Below are positions 27,856 through 35,757 of a stretch of DNA of 64,000 nt, one piece after another. Made by a program: the position numbers and the translations under genes. Origin of the DNA: Nonomuraea helvata. Lineage in GTDB: Bacteria; Actinomycetota; Actinomycetes; Streptosporangiales; Streptosporangiaceae. The stretch spans positions 3,314,894-3,378,893 of the forward strand of contig NZ_BAAAXV010000001.1 of the NCBI RefSeq assembly GCF_039535785.1. Reading direction: 5' to 3'. The notes under the pieces were generated by a model. It saw only the letters and a list, made by a program, of their open reading frames with translations. It was not told where the DNA came from and did no database searches. Numbering within the stretch: position 1 is the first letter of the stretch; the number at the start of each line of letters is the position of its first letter.

Positions 27856-29526
27856 GTGACGGACTCTCGGGTACCGGGTTCAGGCGCCCCGGGACGTATC
27901 GGTGAGCATCAGGTCGTGCGGCTGCTCGGTGAAGGCGGGCAGGGCGCGGTCTATCTGGCGGAGTCGCCCGCCGGGGGGCCAGTGGCGATCAAGGTGCTGC
28001 ACGGGCGGCTCGCCGCCGATCCGGAGGTCCGGCGCCGGTTTCTGCGCGAGGCGAAGGTCGCCGCCAGCGTCGCGCCGTTCTGCACGGCGCGGGTGATCGG
28101 CACCGGGACGCTGGGTGTGCAGCCGTACATCGTCAGCGAGTACGTTCCCGGCCCGTCGCTGGACGCCCTGGTACGCGGGGATGGGCCGCGCACCGGAGGC
28201 GGGCTGGACCGACTGGCGATCAGTACGCTGACCGCCCTCGCCTCGATCCACCGCGCCGGCATCGTGCACCGCGATTTCAAGCCGGGCAACGTGATCCTCG
28301 GCCCCGAGGGGCCTGTCGTGATCGACTTCGGCATCGCCCGCACACTCGACGCCGTGACCACCACCAACCAGGTGACCGGCACCCCGGCGTACATGTCGCC
28401 GGAACAGCTCAGCGACCAGCCGCTCACGCCGGCCTCGGACATGTTCTCTTGGGCGAGCACGATGGTGTTCGCGGCGACCGGGCGCATGGCCTTCACCGGC
28501 GGCAGCGTCCCGGCGGTCCTGCATGCCATCCTGCACAATCCGCCCGACCTGTCCGGGGTGCCCGAGCCGCTGCGCGCGATGGTGGCGGCCTGCCTGGCCA
28601 AGAACCCCGCCGACCGGCCGACCACCGAGCAGCTGCTGCGCGACCTCACCTCCGGCGACGGCGCCGTACGCCCCGGCGGCGGGGCCGAACGCATGCTCGC
28701 CGACATGGTGCGGCCCAGCCTGCCGGCGGTGTCCGTCGCGCCCTCGGCCCTGAACGGGACGATGGCGGAACCCAGGCGCTCTCGCGGGCCGCTGCTCGCG
28801 GCCGGGGCCGTGCTGGTGGCGCTGGCCGTCGCCGCGGGCTTACTGCTCGTGCCCTCATGGCCGGCCAGGGACGAGGGCGGCGGTGACAAGGCCGCGGCCA
28901 CCTCGTCCGCCGTGGCCCGGCCGGTGCTCGACCTCGCGGCGTACCCGACGGTCGACGTGGCCGACGGCTTCGACGGCGCCGCGCGCTACGACGGCTACCA
29001 GATCTACAGCGACGAGGTGATGCCGCGGATCAAGGCAGAGGGCGGCAGGCTCACCTGCGAAGCTCAGGTCCCGTTCTACGGCTGGTACGCCCTGCCCGGG
29101 GCACCGTCCTCCGGCGACACGGTCAGCATGATCACCCTGGGCGGTTTCGCGGGCACCGGCAAGCAGGAAGACAGCGTGTTCGTCGGCCGGATCAAGGACA
29201 ATATCAACTACATCGGCGCCTGGTACAACCACACCCGCAAGGAGGTCGGCATCGACATACTGGTCGACGGCAAGTGGCGCCACGCCCCCAACAGCGCCAG
29301 CCTGTCACTCGCGCCCGGAGACCGCCTCGCCCTGGTGCTGTCGGGCGGCACCACGGTCACCTCGTACGCCGAGACAGGCGGCGCCTGGCGCCGCCTGACC
29401 ACCGTCAACCTCGACCTGAAGGCCACGCCGCAGGAGTGGACGCGGTGGCGCCACGGGTTCGCCCTGCGCGCCACGACCGGCACGGTCACCCTGGACGCCG
29501 CCGAGGGGTACAGCGCCGCCGGCTGA
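27856..29526 (+). CDS. Transmembrane Ser/Thr protein kinase
   Basis: The 556-residue protein starts at GTG 27856. The cytosolic kinase domain (15-275) has glycine loop LGEGGQGAVYLAE, Lys46, Glu65, catalytic HRDFKPGN (Asp140; the usual HRDLKPxN has Leu), DFG at 157-159, and activation segment ending TGTPAYMSPEQ. A single membrane helix spans about 311-333. The C-terminal 220 residues lie outside and form a beta-rich domain (FDGAARYDGYQIYSDEVMPR onward) resembling a jelly-roll sensor without PASTA repeats. It probably senses an extracellular ligand and phosphorylates cytosolic targets. It stands alone, divergent from the monooxygenase operon. Confidence 0.93.
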   Translation: MTDSRVPGSGAPGRIGEHQVVRLLGEGGQGAVYLAESPAGGPVAIKVLHGRLAADPEVRRRFLREAKVAASVAPFCTARVIGTGTLGVQPYIVSEYVPGPSLDALVRGDGPRTGGGLDRLAISTLTALASIHRAGIVHRDFKPGNVILGPEGPVVIDFGIARTLDAVTTTNQVTGTPAYMSPEQLSDQPLTPASDMFSWASTMVFAATGRMAFTGGSVPAVLHAILHNPPDLSGVPEPLRAMVAACLAKNPADRPTTEQLLRDLTSGDGAVRPGGGAERMLADMVRPSLPAVSVAPSALNGTMAEPRRSRGPLLAAGAVLVALAVAAGLLLVPSWPARDEGGGDKAAATSSAVARPVLDLAAYPTVDVADGFDGAARYDGYQIYSDEVMPRIKAEGGRLTCEAQVPFYGWYALPGAPSSGDTVSMITLGGFAGTGKQEDSVFVGRIKDNINYIGAWYNHTRKEVGIDILVDGKWRHAPNSASLSLAPGDRLALVLSGGTTVTSYAETGGAWRRLTTVNLDLKATPQEWTRWRHGFALRATTGTVTLDAAEGYSAAG

Positions 29527-29537
29527 TCCTCAGACCT

Positions 29538-29577
29538 TCACCGTGGCGATCGGCATGTCACCGTGGTGATCGGCATG
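29538..29577 (+). repeat. Tandem duplication of 20 bases
   Basis: TCACCGTGGCGATCGGCATG is followed directly by the same unit with one change (GTGGTGATC). It lies 12 bases after the kinase stop. It may be a decayed hairpin/terminator or replication slippage. Confidence 0.6.
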
Positions 29578-29616
29578 GAGGAGTCGAGCGCGCGCAGCCG
29601 GAAATTGGCGGCCACT

Positions 29617-29644
29617 GCGCCTGCCGAATACTCCATCCATGCAG
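29617..29644. repeat. Insertion-sequence end-like repeat, copy A
   Basis: GCGCCTGCCGAATACTCCAT and the next eight bases match copies at 55735 and 56291. The latter abuts the stop codon of a DDE transposase relic, so this copy is read as a leftover end of the same IS type after excision or deletion. Confidence 0.5.
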
Positions 29645-29794
29645 TGGGATTCAAGAACTCGAATCACTACCTCATGTCATAGCTGCTCATCGAGTGCGGC
29701 CTCATGTCGCACCACGTCAGGCAAGTAGACCCCCGCATGCCGAGAATGGTGGGGTCCGGCGCGAAGACATTCGAGCGTGTGGAGAGGCGATCGA

Positions 29795-29945
29795 TCAGCG
29801 ATGGGCCGTTGCGATGAGGCGCTGCAGCGCGGCGTGGGCGGGTCCGCCCCAGGTGGGCTTGCCACCTGGGCGGCCGCGGACGTCGGCTTCGCAGATGAAG
29901 AGGCCCCTGAGAGCGCGGAGCGCTGACAGGGCCGTCCTCATGGCT
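29795..29945 (-). pseudogene. Aminoglycoside-phosphotransferase-family relic 2 (C-terminus)
   Basis: The minus strand reads LSALRALRGLFICEADVRGR, then PGGKPTWGGPAHAALQRLIA and the end TAHR (stop 29795). This is the typical C-terminal end of APH/COG3173 kinases (G-R-P-G-G-K-P-T-W-G motif). Only about 50 residues remain. The flank 29735-29816 is duplicated at 23962-24043, so two related kinase genes decayed in this region. Confidence 0.65.
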
Positions 29946-29959
29946 GGCGGTCAGAAAGT

Positions 29960-29979
29960 GAGCAGGAAACTGGACTGGT
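29960..29979 (+). repeat. Dispersed repeat, copy 3 of 3
   Basis: GAGCAGGAAACTGGACTGGT, identical to copy 2. It lies 98 bases before the start of the secreted lectin-like gene at 30078. Confidence 0.65.
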
Positions 29980-30077
29980 CACCGGTCACCCATGGGCACA
30001 AGCTGCTGTCTGTGGCACACAGCACGCTTTGCGTGCTTGTCGGAACGCATCATCACCCCCCGGACATGGGAGCCTGC

Positions 30078-30632
30078 GTGAAGCAGACGTTAGAAAAGAC
30101 CGCCCTCCGCACAATAGTCGTGATAAGCACGCTGATCGCATCCATCGCCCTCGTCAACGCTCCCGCCAGAGCCGACGTCTACCGCGACTCGATGCTTCGG
30201 AACTGGGAAACAGGGCTGTGCCTGGACAGCAACTTTGACGGACGCGTCTACACTCTGGGCTGCAACAGCGGGAACTATCAGCGGTGGATCATCGAGACCT
30301 GGGGCGGCGGGATCCCGCGCGGTCCCGATGACGGCCCGCTCCCACCCGAGGGGGTGAATGAGGGCCCATGGTTCGCTCTCAGGAACGCGGCCACGGGACG
30401 GTGCCTCGACAGCAATGGCAGGGATGTCTATACGACGCCCTGCCAGACTGGCAATGCGTATCAGGCATGGCTCGTCTGGGACCTCTGGTCTGACAACCTT
30501 ACCATCCAGCCCTATACATATGGCTTCGCAGGGCACAACCCACGCGGAAGTCTCGACAGTGACCGTGCCGGCCACGTATATGTGCATGAGGAAAACGACG
30601 GCGGCTTCCAGAACTGGAAGCCGGGCTTCTAG
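30078..30632 (+). CDS. Secreted ricin-type beta-trefoil lectin-like protein
   Basis: The 184-residue protein starts at GTG 30078, which has GGGAG six bases upstream; an in-frame ATG at 30066 has no site. A signal peptide of about 32 residues ends NAPARA. The mature part has repeated W-x(5)-G-x-C-L-D-S-N motifs (NWETGLCLDSN; NAATGRCLDSNGRDV) and Q-x-W strand ends (GNYQRW; NAYQAWLVW), the pattern of RICIN beta-trefoil lobes, with a third weaker lobe (NPRGSLDSDRAGHVYV). Cys pairs in each lobe fit exported disulfides. It probably binds polysaccharide. It is the third small secreted protein in 10 kb. An inverted repeat CCGTATC/GATACGG at 30635-30660 may end the transcript. Confidence 0.8.
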   Translation: MKQTLEKTALRTIVVISTLIASIALVNAPARADVYRDSMLRNWETGLCLDSNFDGRVYTLGCNSGNYQRWIIETWGGGIPRGPDDGPLPPEGVNEGPWFALRNAATGRCLDSNGRDVYTTPCQTGNAYQAWLVWDLWSDNLTIQPYTYGFAGHNPRGSLDSDRAGHVYVHEENDGGFQNWKPGF

Positions 30633-30754
30633 TGCCGTATCAGGCCACGTTGGGATACGGATCACTGGCGCCCGAAACGGGCCGCTGGGCCACGAGGACG
30701 GCGGGATTCGGCTCGAACATGGCGGGATAAGTCCGGCACGATAACGCGATCTTC

Positions 30755-31293
30755 GCTGTTCATAGCCCGGGACCGCGACCCGGAACTTGATCGTGCGGGC
30801 CATCACCGTGCGGTGCTGACCGTCCTCACCCGGATGGAACCCCGCCGGCAGGTAACGCAGGAACTTCAGCTGAGTAAGCGTGTTGACCACCGTCGGCGGC
30901 GCCCAACCCTGCAGGCTGCACCACGACAGGAACTCCCCGACGGTCCCCATGATCGCGTTCGCGGTGCCCTCGCTGCGATACCGCACCGCGGCGCCCGGCT
31001 TGCGTGATCGCGACGGCATCGGCTCATCCACCAGCCACCGCATCATCGCCATCAACTGCGGAAGGCTCGGGCCGGCCCAGTCCAGCCCATGACCTCGACA
31101 GGTACAAGGCGATCCGGCCCGCGTACGTCTTCTCGGTGTTGAACGCCCGGCCCGCCCCACGCAACCCCGCCAGATACGCGCACGCCTCGACATGCAACTC
31201 GAGATCCTCATCATCAACCACCACCCACGACACCGACTCGTCGGCGGCCACCGCCCGCTCAGGCCGGAAGAAGCGAGGCAGTGCACCTGACAT
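30755..31293 (-). pseudogene. Phage-type integrase N-terminal fragment
   Basis: One frame gives ACAYLAGLRGAGRAFNTEKT, then YAGRIALYLSRSW. After a shift it gives GTANAIMGTVGEFLSWCSLQ and GWAPPTVVNTLTQLKFLRYL. This is the SAM-like core-binding domain of tyrosine recombinases (T-x-x-T-Y-x-x-x-I-x-x-F/Y). The catalytic domain with R-H-R-Y is missing, and the sequence ends near 30755. It is a remnant of a transposon or integrated element that also left the serine-recombinase relic next to it. Confidence 0.6.
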
Positions 31294-31379
31294 GGGGTGC
31301 CGTTAACCAACGTGGCACCAGCCGCCAAATAGGCCCTGAGCTGGATATCAGCTACCCGCTTCCAATTCGGCACGCACTG

Positions 31380-31740
31380 TTGGCGGTTCGATGCTTGCGC
31401 AGGCCGGCCACAATGAAGATGAGGCCCTGTAGGGAGCGGCCCAGCCGATCCAACGAGGGCACCACGAGGGTGTCGCCGGGCCGTAGGTAGTCCAGCGCCT
31501 TCACAGCTCCTCGCGTTCGGCGTTCTTGCTGGACTTCTTGTCGGCGAAGATGCGGATACAGCCCGCCGTGGTGAGGGCGGCCATCTGGCGGTCCAGGAGT
31601 CGGCCGCGGGTGGAGACGCGGGCGTAGCCGACGAGCGCTCCCGAGGGGCCCGCGGGTTCGGCCGCCAGCGGGTCCTCGCCGAGAGACCCCACCAGCAGCG
31701 AACCTTCGGCAAGCGCGAGGTTCTTGGCCGTAGTGTTCAC
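31380..31740 (-). pseudogene. Serine recombinase (resolvase/invertase) catalytic-domain relic
   Basis: GTG 31740 (overlapping the stop of the zinc-finger gene as GTGA) is followed by a 29-residue tip and then LVGYARVSTRG with the nucleophilic Ser, LLDRQMAALTTAGCIRIFAD and KKSSKNAEREEL. A one-base shift near 31500 leads to KALDYLRPGDTLVVPSLDRL (the D-R-L-x-R motif), GRSLQGLIFIVAGLRK. It then breaks off near 31380 before the E-helix and DNA-binding part. One frameshift plus truncation make it inactive. Confidence 0.8.
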
Positions 31741-31988
31741 CAGGAGCCACCGCCGGGGGCCAGCATGGTGACGGTCACCGTGAGCGGCTTGTCGGGGGAG
31801 GTCTGGCTGCCGCGACCGAAGGCACCGTGGGTGACCATCCATCGGCCGATACACCCCTGGCAGAACCGGCGCGGTGGGCGGCCTAGCGCCCACGACGGTG
31901 GTTCCAGCGCCTCCTCCACGATCTCGAAGTCGGCGTCCATCTCACGGCACAAGATGCAATCGTTCCGGACGTGGGGGTAGGGCAGCAC
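31737..31988 (-). CDS. Small protein with two CxxC pairs
   Basis: The 83-residue protein (GTG 31988, weak site) has CILC at about 11-14 and CQGC near 44-47, a likely zinc ribbon, and ends in a beta-rich, Thr/Val-rich stretch. Its stop overlaps the start of the serine recombinase as GTGA, so the two were co-translated. I do not recognise the family. It may be an accessory of that recombinase or of a lost mobile element. Its context suggests it is a passenger of the decayed element. Confidence 0.5.
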   Translation of the reverse strand: MLPYPHVRNDCILCREMDADFEIVEEALEPPSWALGRPPRRFCQGCIGRWMVTHGAFGRGSQTSPDKPLTVTVTMLAPGGGSW

Positions 31989-32127
31989 AGGCTCGGCGAG
32001 GGGGCTCCATGACCCGGAGCGTGGAGAAAAGGGTGCTGACGTACTTGCTGAACACTCAGATTTCTCAACACGTTTTTCAACAGAACGCGGAGGCAGGTAG
32101 GGGCGGTCCGGGGCCCGTTCGGCTGCG

Positions 32128-32155
32128 GTGTTGAGAATCGATCGATTTTCAACAC
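32128..32155. promoter_or_regulatory. 28-bp near-perfect palindrome
   Basis: Arms GTGTTGAGAATCGA and TCGATTTTCAACAC are complementary at 13 of 14 positions. Related half-motifs (TCAACAC, TTTCAACA) recur at about 32065-32090. It lies upstream of the zinc-finger/serine-recombinase pair and downstream of the NmrA gene. It could be an operator or a resolvase crossover site. Confidence 0.6.
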
Positions 32156-32193
32156 CCTGATCGGACTTGGGCAGCTACCGTCGGCGGCCGGCA

Positions 32194-33069
32194 TCAACGG
32201 CTGCTGTCACTTTGCCCGGTGATGCGGTCGGAGAGCAGGTCGGTGACCGAGCGCGGGGCGCGGCCGAGGAGTTCGCCAAGAAACGGGTCGACGCCGGCGA
32301 AGCGGCCCTGGCGGGCGGCCTGGAAGAAGGTGAGCAGCATACGCGCCATGGCCTCCGGGGAGCCCGCTGCGATCCGGCCGGCGATCCACTGCTCGTCGTC
32401 GACGACGACCCGTTCGATGATGCGGCCGGTGAGGGTGGAGGCGATCTGGGCGACGTCGTCGAAAGTGACGGCGTCGGGAGCGGTGACGGTGATCGGGCCG
32501 TCGAAAGAGCGGTCTCCGGCGAGGATGAGCGCGGCGGCTTCGGCGGCGTCGGCGCGGTCGGTCCAGGAGACGGGGCCGTCGGCCGGGGCGGTGATCGCTC
32601 CGGTGTGCTGCCAGGGGCCGAGAAGCCAGTCCAGGCTGTGAGCGTAGAAGCCGTTGCGCAGTGAGGTCCAGGCGATGCCGGTGTCGGCGAGGAGCGCTTC
32701 GGTGGCGGCGTGGTCGCCTGCGGGCGGGAACGGGCTGTCGAGACCGGCGCCCTGGTGGCTGGTGTAGAGGATGCGCTGCGCGCCGGCTGTGACCGCGGCT
32801 TCGATGGCGGTGCGGTGCAGGGCGACGGCGTCGGCAGTGGGGTCGTTGGAGGAGACCAGCAGCACTTGCTCGGCTCCTTCGAACGAGTCGCGCAGGGCGT
32901 CGGGGTCGTCGTAGGAGCCGTGCCGCACGCGTACGCCGCGGTCGGCGAGGTGCTGTGCCTTGGCGACGTCGCGCACGCTGACGCCGATCTGGTCGGCGGG
33001 GACAAGCTTGAGCAGGTGTTCCACGGTGGCGCCGTTGAGGGCGCCGGTCGCGCCGGTGATGACGATCAT
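32194..33069 (-). CDS. NmrA-type NAD(P)H-binding oxidoreductase
   Basis: ATG 33069 behind GGAGAA starts MIVITGATGALNGATVEHLL, an atypical SDR dinucleotide loop of the QorB/NmrA type (291 residues). Further motifs are VSVRDVAKAQHLADRGVRV, EQVLLVSSNDPT, QRILYTSHQGAGL (Y-x-S-H in place of Y-x-x-x-K) and WTSLRNGFYAHSLDW. These fit quinone-oxidoreductase or redox-sensing members. It lies 81 bases downstream of a TetR gene on the same strand and is presumably controlled by it. Confidence 0.88.
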   Translation of the reverse strand: MIVITGATGALNGATVEHLLKLVPADQIGVSVRDVAKAQHLADRGVRVRHGSYDDPDALRDSFEGAEQVLLVSSNDPTADAVALHRTAIEAAVTAGAQRILYTSHQGAGLDSPFPPAGDHAATEALLADTGIAWTSLRNGFYAHSLDWLLGPWQHTGAITAPADGPVSWTDRADAAEAAALILAGDRSFDGPITVTAPDAVTFDDVAQIASTLTGRIIERVVVDDEQWIAGRIAAGSPEAMARMLLTFFQAARQGRFAGVDPFLGELLGRAPRSVTDLLSDRITGQSDSSR

Positions 33070-33150
33070 GATCAGTTCTCCTGTCGGTGGTCTCACGGGA
33101 TCGCGGCGGTGACGTGCCAGGGCCACGGGCCCTGGTGTAACAGGTGGCCG

Positions 33151-33750
33151 CTATCGCCTTCGGAGTAGCGGGAGCAGGACGTCGTCGACGAGGTGCTCCA
33201 GGAACGGCCGATCACACGGTCGGCCGGCGAAGATGAGCCGGTGCACGATGACGGCCGGGGCGACCTCGGCGAACAGCGCGGCCGCGCCGGGCACCAACCG
33301 CTCACCGCCTTCGATGGCGCTGCGGAACGGCTCCTCGGTCATCGCCGTCTCATCCCGGCGCAGGATCCGCCGCATCTCTGCGGCGAGGCCGGGGTCGCTG
33401 CGCATGCCGGTGAACAGGGCGCCGAGTAGCCCGATCTCCTGTTCGGCGATCTGATCGGCCAGCCACTGCACGGTCGCCAGCAGTGCCGCACGGAGGTCGC
33501 CCGGCGGGATGGCCGGGGGTGTTCCCGGCGCACGGTGTTCGACCGCTGCGGCCACCAGAGCGGCCTTGCCCGGATAACGCCGGTAGACCGTCGGCTTGCC
33601 GACCCCGGCCCGGGCCGCGACCGCGTCGATCGTCAGCTGGTCGTATCCGACCTCGGTCAGCACCAGCAGCGTCGCCTCAAGGATCGCGATGTCACGTGCG
33701 GCGTCCCGTGGCCTGCCGCGCACCGGCGCGGGCCTGCGCCCATCCAACAC
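33151..33750 (-). CDS. TetR-family transcriptional regulator
   Basis: The 199-residue protein starts at GTG 33750, behind GGAGGAGG. The N-terminal HTH is canonical (ILEATLLVLTEVGYDQLTID then GVGKPTVYRRYPGKAALVAA). The C-terminal ligand domain is of the TetR_C_11/16 type (LADQIAEQEIGLLGALFTGM). It is transcribed with the NmrA gene downstream. The upstream region 33751-33800 has short direct repeats (ACGAAACGAAAC; CGTAACGTAA), a plausible place for its operator. Confidence 0.92.
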   Translation of the reverse strand: MLDGRRPAPVRGRPRDAARDIAILEATLLVLTEVGYDQLTIDAVAARAGVGKPTVYRRYPGKAALVAAAVEHRAPGTPPAIPPGDLRAALLATVQWLADQIAEQEIGLLGALFTGMRSDPGLAAEMRRILRRDETAMTEEPFRSAIEGGERLVPGAAALFAEVAPAVIVHRLIFAGRPCDRPFLEHLVDDVLLPLLRRR

Positions 33751-33839
33751 CGCCCACCTCCTCCGATTAACGAAACGAAACTGGAACGTAACGTAATTTA
33801 GATGAGAGGCGGGCGTCAGGCAAATTCCGCGCTCACGCC

Positions 33840-34410
33840 TGGGAACTGGGATTTTCCGCCGATCCTGCGGGACCCGGCGACGTGGCGCCATCCTCTGGTC
33901 GCCCGGCACGCCGACCCCCTGCTCCGGGCCGACCTGCTGGCCCTCGCCGACCGGATCGGCCCGCTGCTGGAGGCGCTCGACCGCCTCCCGCACACCCTCG
34001 TCCACGGCGACGCCGGCCCCATGAACCTGCTGGTCCCGGCCGACGGCTCGGCGGAGTTCGTGGCCGTCGACTGGAGCTGGCCGCACTCGGCGGCCGTGGG
34101 CTTCGACCTCGGCCAGCTCCTGGTCGGCCGGGCGCACACCGGCGAGCTCGACCCCGCGGACCTGCCTGAGGTCCACGAGGCGATCGAGGCCGCGTACGCC
34201 GCCGCGACGGCCGGCATCGCGGACCCCGGCGAGGTCTCCTTCGGCTACGTGGCCGGGCTCGTGCTGCGCAGCGCGTGGACCGCGATCCCCTTCGAGCTCC
34301 TGGACCAGGAGCCCACCCCGAGCTGCACGACCTGTTCCGCAAACGGGCCGCACTCGCCCGCTTCATCGTCGACCTGGGGCGCTCGTCCCGCCTTTGCGAC
34401 GGATGTTGAC
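33840..34410 (+). pseudogene. Phosphotransferase (APH fold), 5'-truncated and frameshifted
   Basis: The open frame lacks the ATP-grasping N-lobe and starts abruptly. It contains LPHTLVHGDAGPMNLLVP, the catalytic loop H-G-D-x-x-x-x-N, and FVAVDWSWPHSAAVGFDLGQ, the metal-binding D-W region. A shift near 34310 moves the C-terminus to another frame (LHDLFRKRAALARFIVDLGR). It abuts the TetR gene's promoter region, so an upstream deletion removed its start. It belongs to the APH/choline-kinase-like superfamily and is not related closely to the two relics at 24 and 30 kb. Confidence 0.6.
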
Positions 34411-34466
34411 CACCGGCCGCCGCCTCGACGGGCTGAGCCACGACGAGACGGCGGCCGGAGTCTTTC

Positions 34467-34832
34467 TCAGGCGTTGATGGTGGCGTAAGTGTCCAGACCG
34501 TAGTTCTTGGCGTAACCGTTCTCGACGCCGACCAGGAGCTCGACGACCTCGAAGTAGCGGTCCCAGAAGGACGTCTCACGCAGCGCCTCGACGAGGAGCT
34601 GGTACGCCTGATGATCGCGGGCTTCCCACACCCAGACATCGGTGACGCGCGCGGTGTAGAACTCCGTGTCGTAGAAGCGCGACCGCACATCCTTCACCTT
34701 GGCCGTGATCGCCGGGAGGATCTCGGTCGTGAACACCTCCACCCGCTGCTCGACTGACATGCCGAGCCACTCGGACGTGGTCTTCACCAGCATGAACGCC
34801 GTCACGCTCGGTTCGAACGACTCCGTGGGCAT
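34467..34832 (-). CDS. Darcynin-family protein
   Basis: The 121-residue protein has the darcynin pattern: [20 protein letters not shown] at the N-terminus, [20 protein letters not shown] in the centre, and [20 protein letters not shown] near the end. It is a small alpha/beta (ferredoxin-like dimeric barrel) fold without known reaction. ATG 34832 has GAAGGGAG at a good distance. It is the last gene of the LysR-adjacent operon, 30 bases after the epimerase gene. Confidence 0.85.
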   Translation of the reverse strand: MPTESFEPSVTAFMLVKTTSEWLGMSVEQRVEVFTTEILPAITAKVKDVRSRFYDTEFYTARVTDVWVWEARDHQAYQLLVEALRETSFWDRYFEVVELLVGVENGYAKNYGLDTYATINA

Positions 34833-34862
34833 GATGTCTCCCTTCTCGTGATGTGTCGGGTC

Positions 34863-35756
34863 TTAAGCGGCGTATGCGCCGGCCTGGATGTCCTCGATGA
34901 GAGTCGGCCCGGAAGGGGCCCACTCCAGCTGTTCGCGGGTCCATGTGCTGGAGGCGGACATGTCCATCGCGAAGAATCTGCCGACGAAGCCGAAGTGCTC
35001 GACGGCGTTCTCGGGTGCGACCGGCCTTACGGGGAGGCTGAGGGTGCGCCCGACGGCCTCGGCGATCGTGCGCGTCGAGACGGCCTGCTCGGCGACGGCG
35101 TGCAACCGGGATCCGGCCGGTGCCCCCTCGATCGCGAGCCGGACGAGGTGCGCCGCATCGGAACGATGCACCGCGGCCCAGGCCGTACCGCCGTCACCGA
35201 TGTAGGCGGATACGCCGTGCCGGCGGGCGGCCGCGACGATGGAGGCCATGAATCCGTGATCACCGATCGCGTGCACCGTCGGGGCGAAGCGCACGCTGAT
35301 CGCCCGGACGCCCTTCTCGACATACTCGAGCGCGAGGTTCTCGCTGCCCCCTCGCGGGGAGTCCGGGCCGACCGCGGGCGACGGGTCACTCTCGACCGCG
35401 GGCCTGCCCTGCGCCAACCCGGACAGTGCGGCTGCGAGGACGAAGGGGCGACCGCTCCCGATGAGCGCGTCGGCGATCGTCTCGACCGCGGCCCTCTCGG
35501 CTCGGTTGGACACCGCCGGGTTGGCCCAGTCGTGCTTGTTAGCCAGGTGGACCACGGCCTCCGCGGCGGCGGCCCCGGCGCGGATGGTGTCGAGGTCATC
35601 CAGGTCGCCGCGCCGTACCAGGGCGCCCTTCTTCTCCAGCGCGGCGGCGGAGGCGTCCGAGCGGGCCAGGCCGGTGACGTCGTAACCCGCCTCCAGCAAC
35701 TGGTCGACGACGGCCGAGCCGATCCATCCGGTCGCTCCGGTGACGAATACCTGCAT
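34863..35756 (-). CDS. NAD-dependent epimerase/dehydratase-family SDR
   Basis: The 297-residue extended-SDR-like protein starts MQVFVTGATGWIGSAVVDQL (T-G-x-x-G-x-x-G), with AEAVVHLANKHDWANP and VRAISVRFAPTVHAIGDHGF. The canonical Y-x-x-x-K reads YVEKG with an intact Lys but an unusual neighbour, so an atypical SDR similar to YcaC/SDR_a5 proteins is likely. ATG 35756 lies one base beyond the MFS stop (TGACATG), implying coupled translation. It may modify the same compound the transporter exports. Confidence 0.88.
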   Translation of the reverse strand: MQVFVTGATGWIGSAVVDQLLEAGYDVTGLARSDASAAALEKKGALVRRGDLDDLDTIRAGAAAAEAVVHLANKHDWANPAVSNRAERAAVETIADALIGSGRPFVLAAALSGLAQGRPAVESDPSPAVGPDSPRGGSENLALEYVEKGVRAISVRFAPTVHAIGDHGFMASIVAAARRHGVSAYIGDGGTAWAAVHRSDAAHLVRLAIEGAPAGSRLHAVAEQAVSTRTIAEAVGRTLSLPVRPVAPENAVEHFGFVGRFFAMDMSASSTWTREQLEWAPSGPTLIEDIQAGAYAA

Positions 35757-35757
35757 G

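Noticed and set aside
29274..30632. A long plus-strand ORF fusing the kinase 3' end to the lectin
   Set aside because: The kinase occupies another frame up to 29526, and a signal peptide with a GGGAG site at GTG 30078 defines the real gene.
30090..31712. A 540-codon minus-strand ORF
   Set aside because: It is a GC-driven open frame that overlaps the secreted lectin on the opposite strand. Only part of it coincides with the integrase fragment, and the rest has no family pattern.
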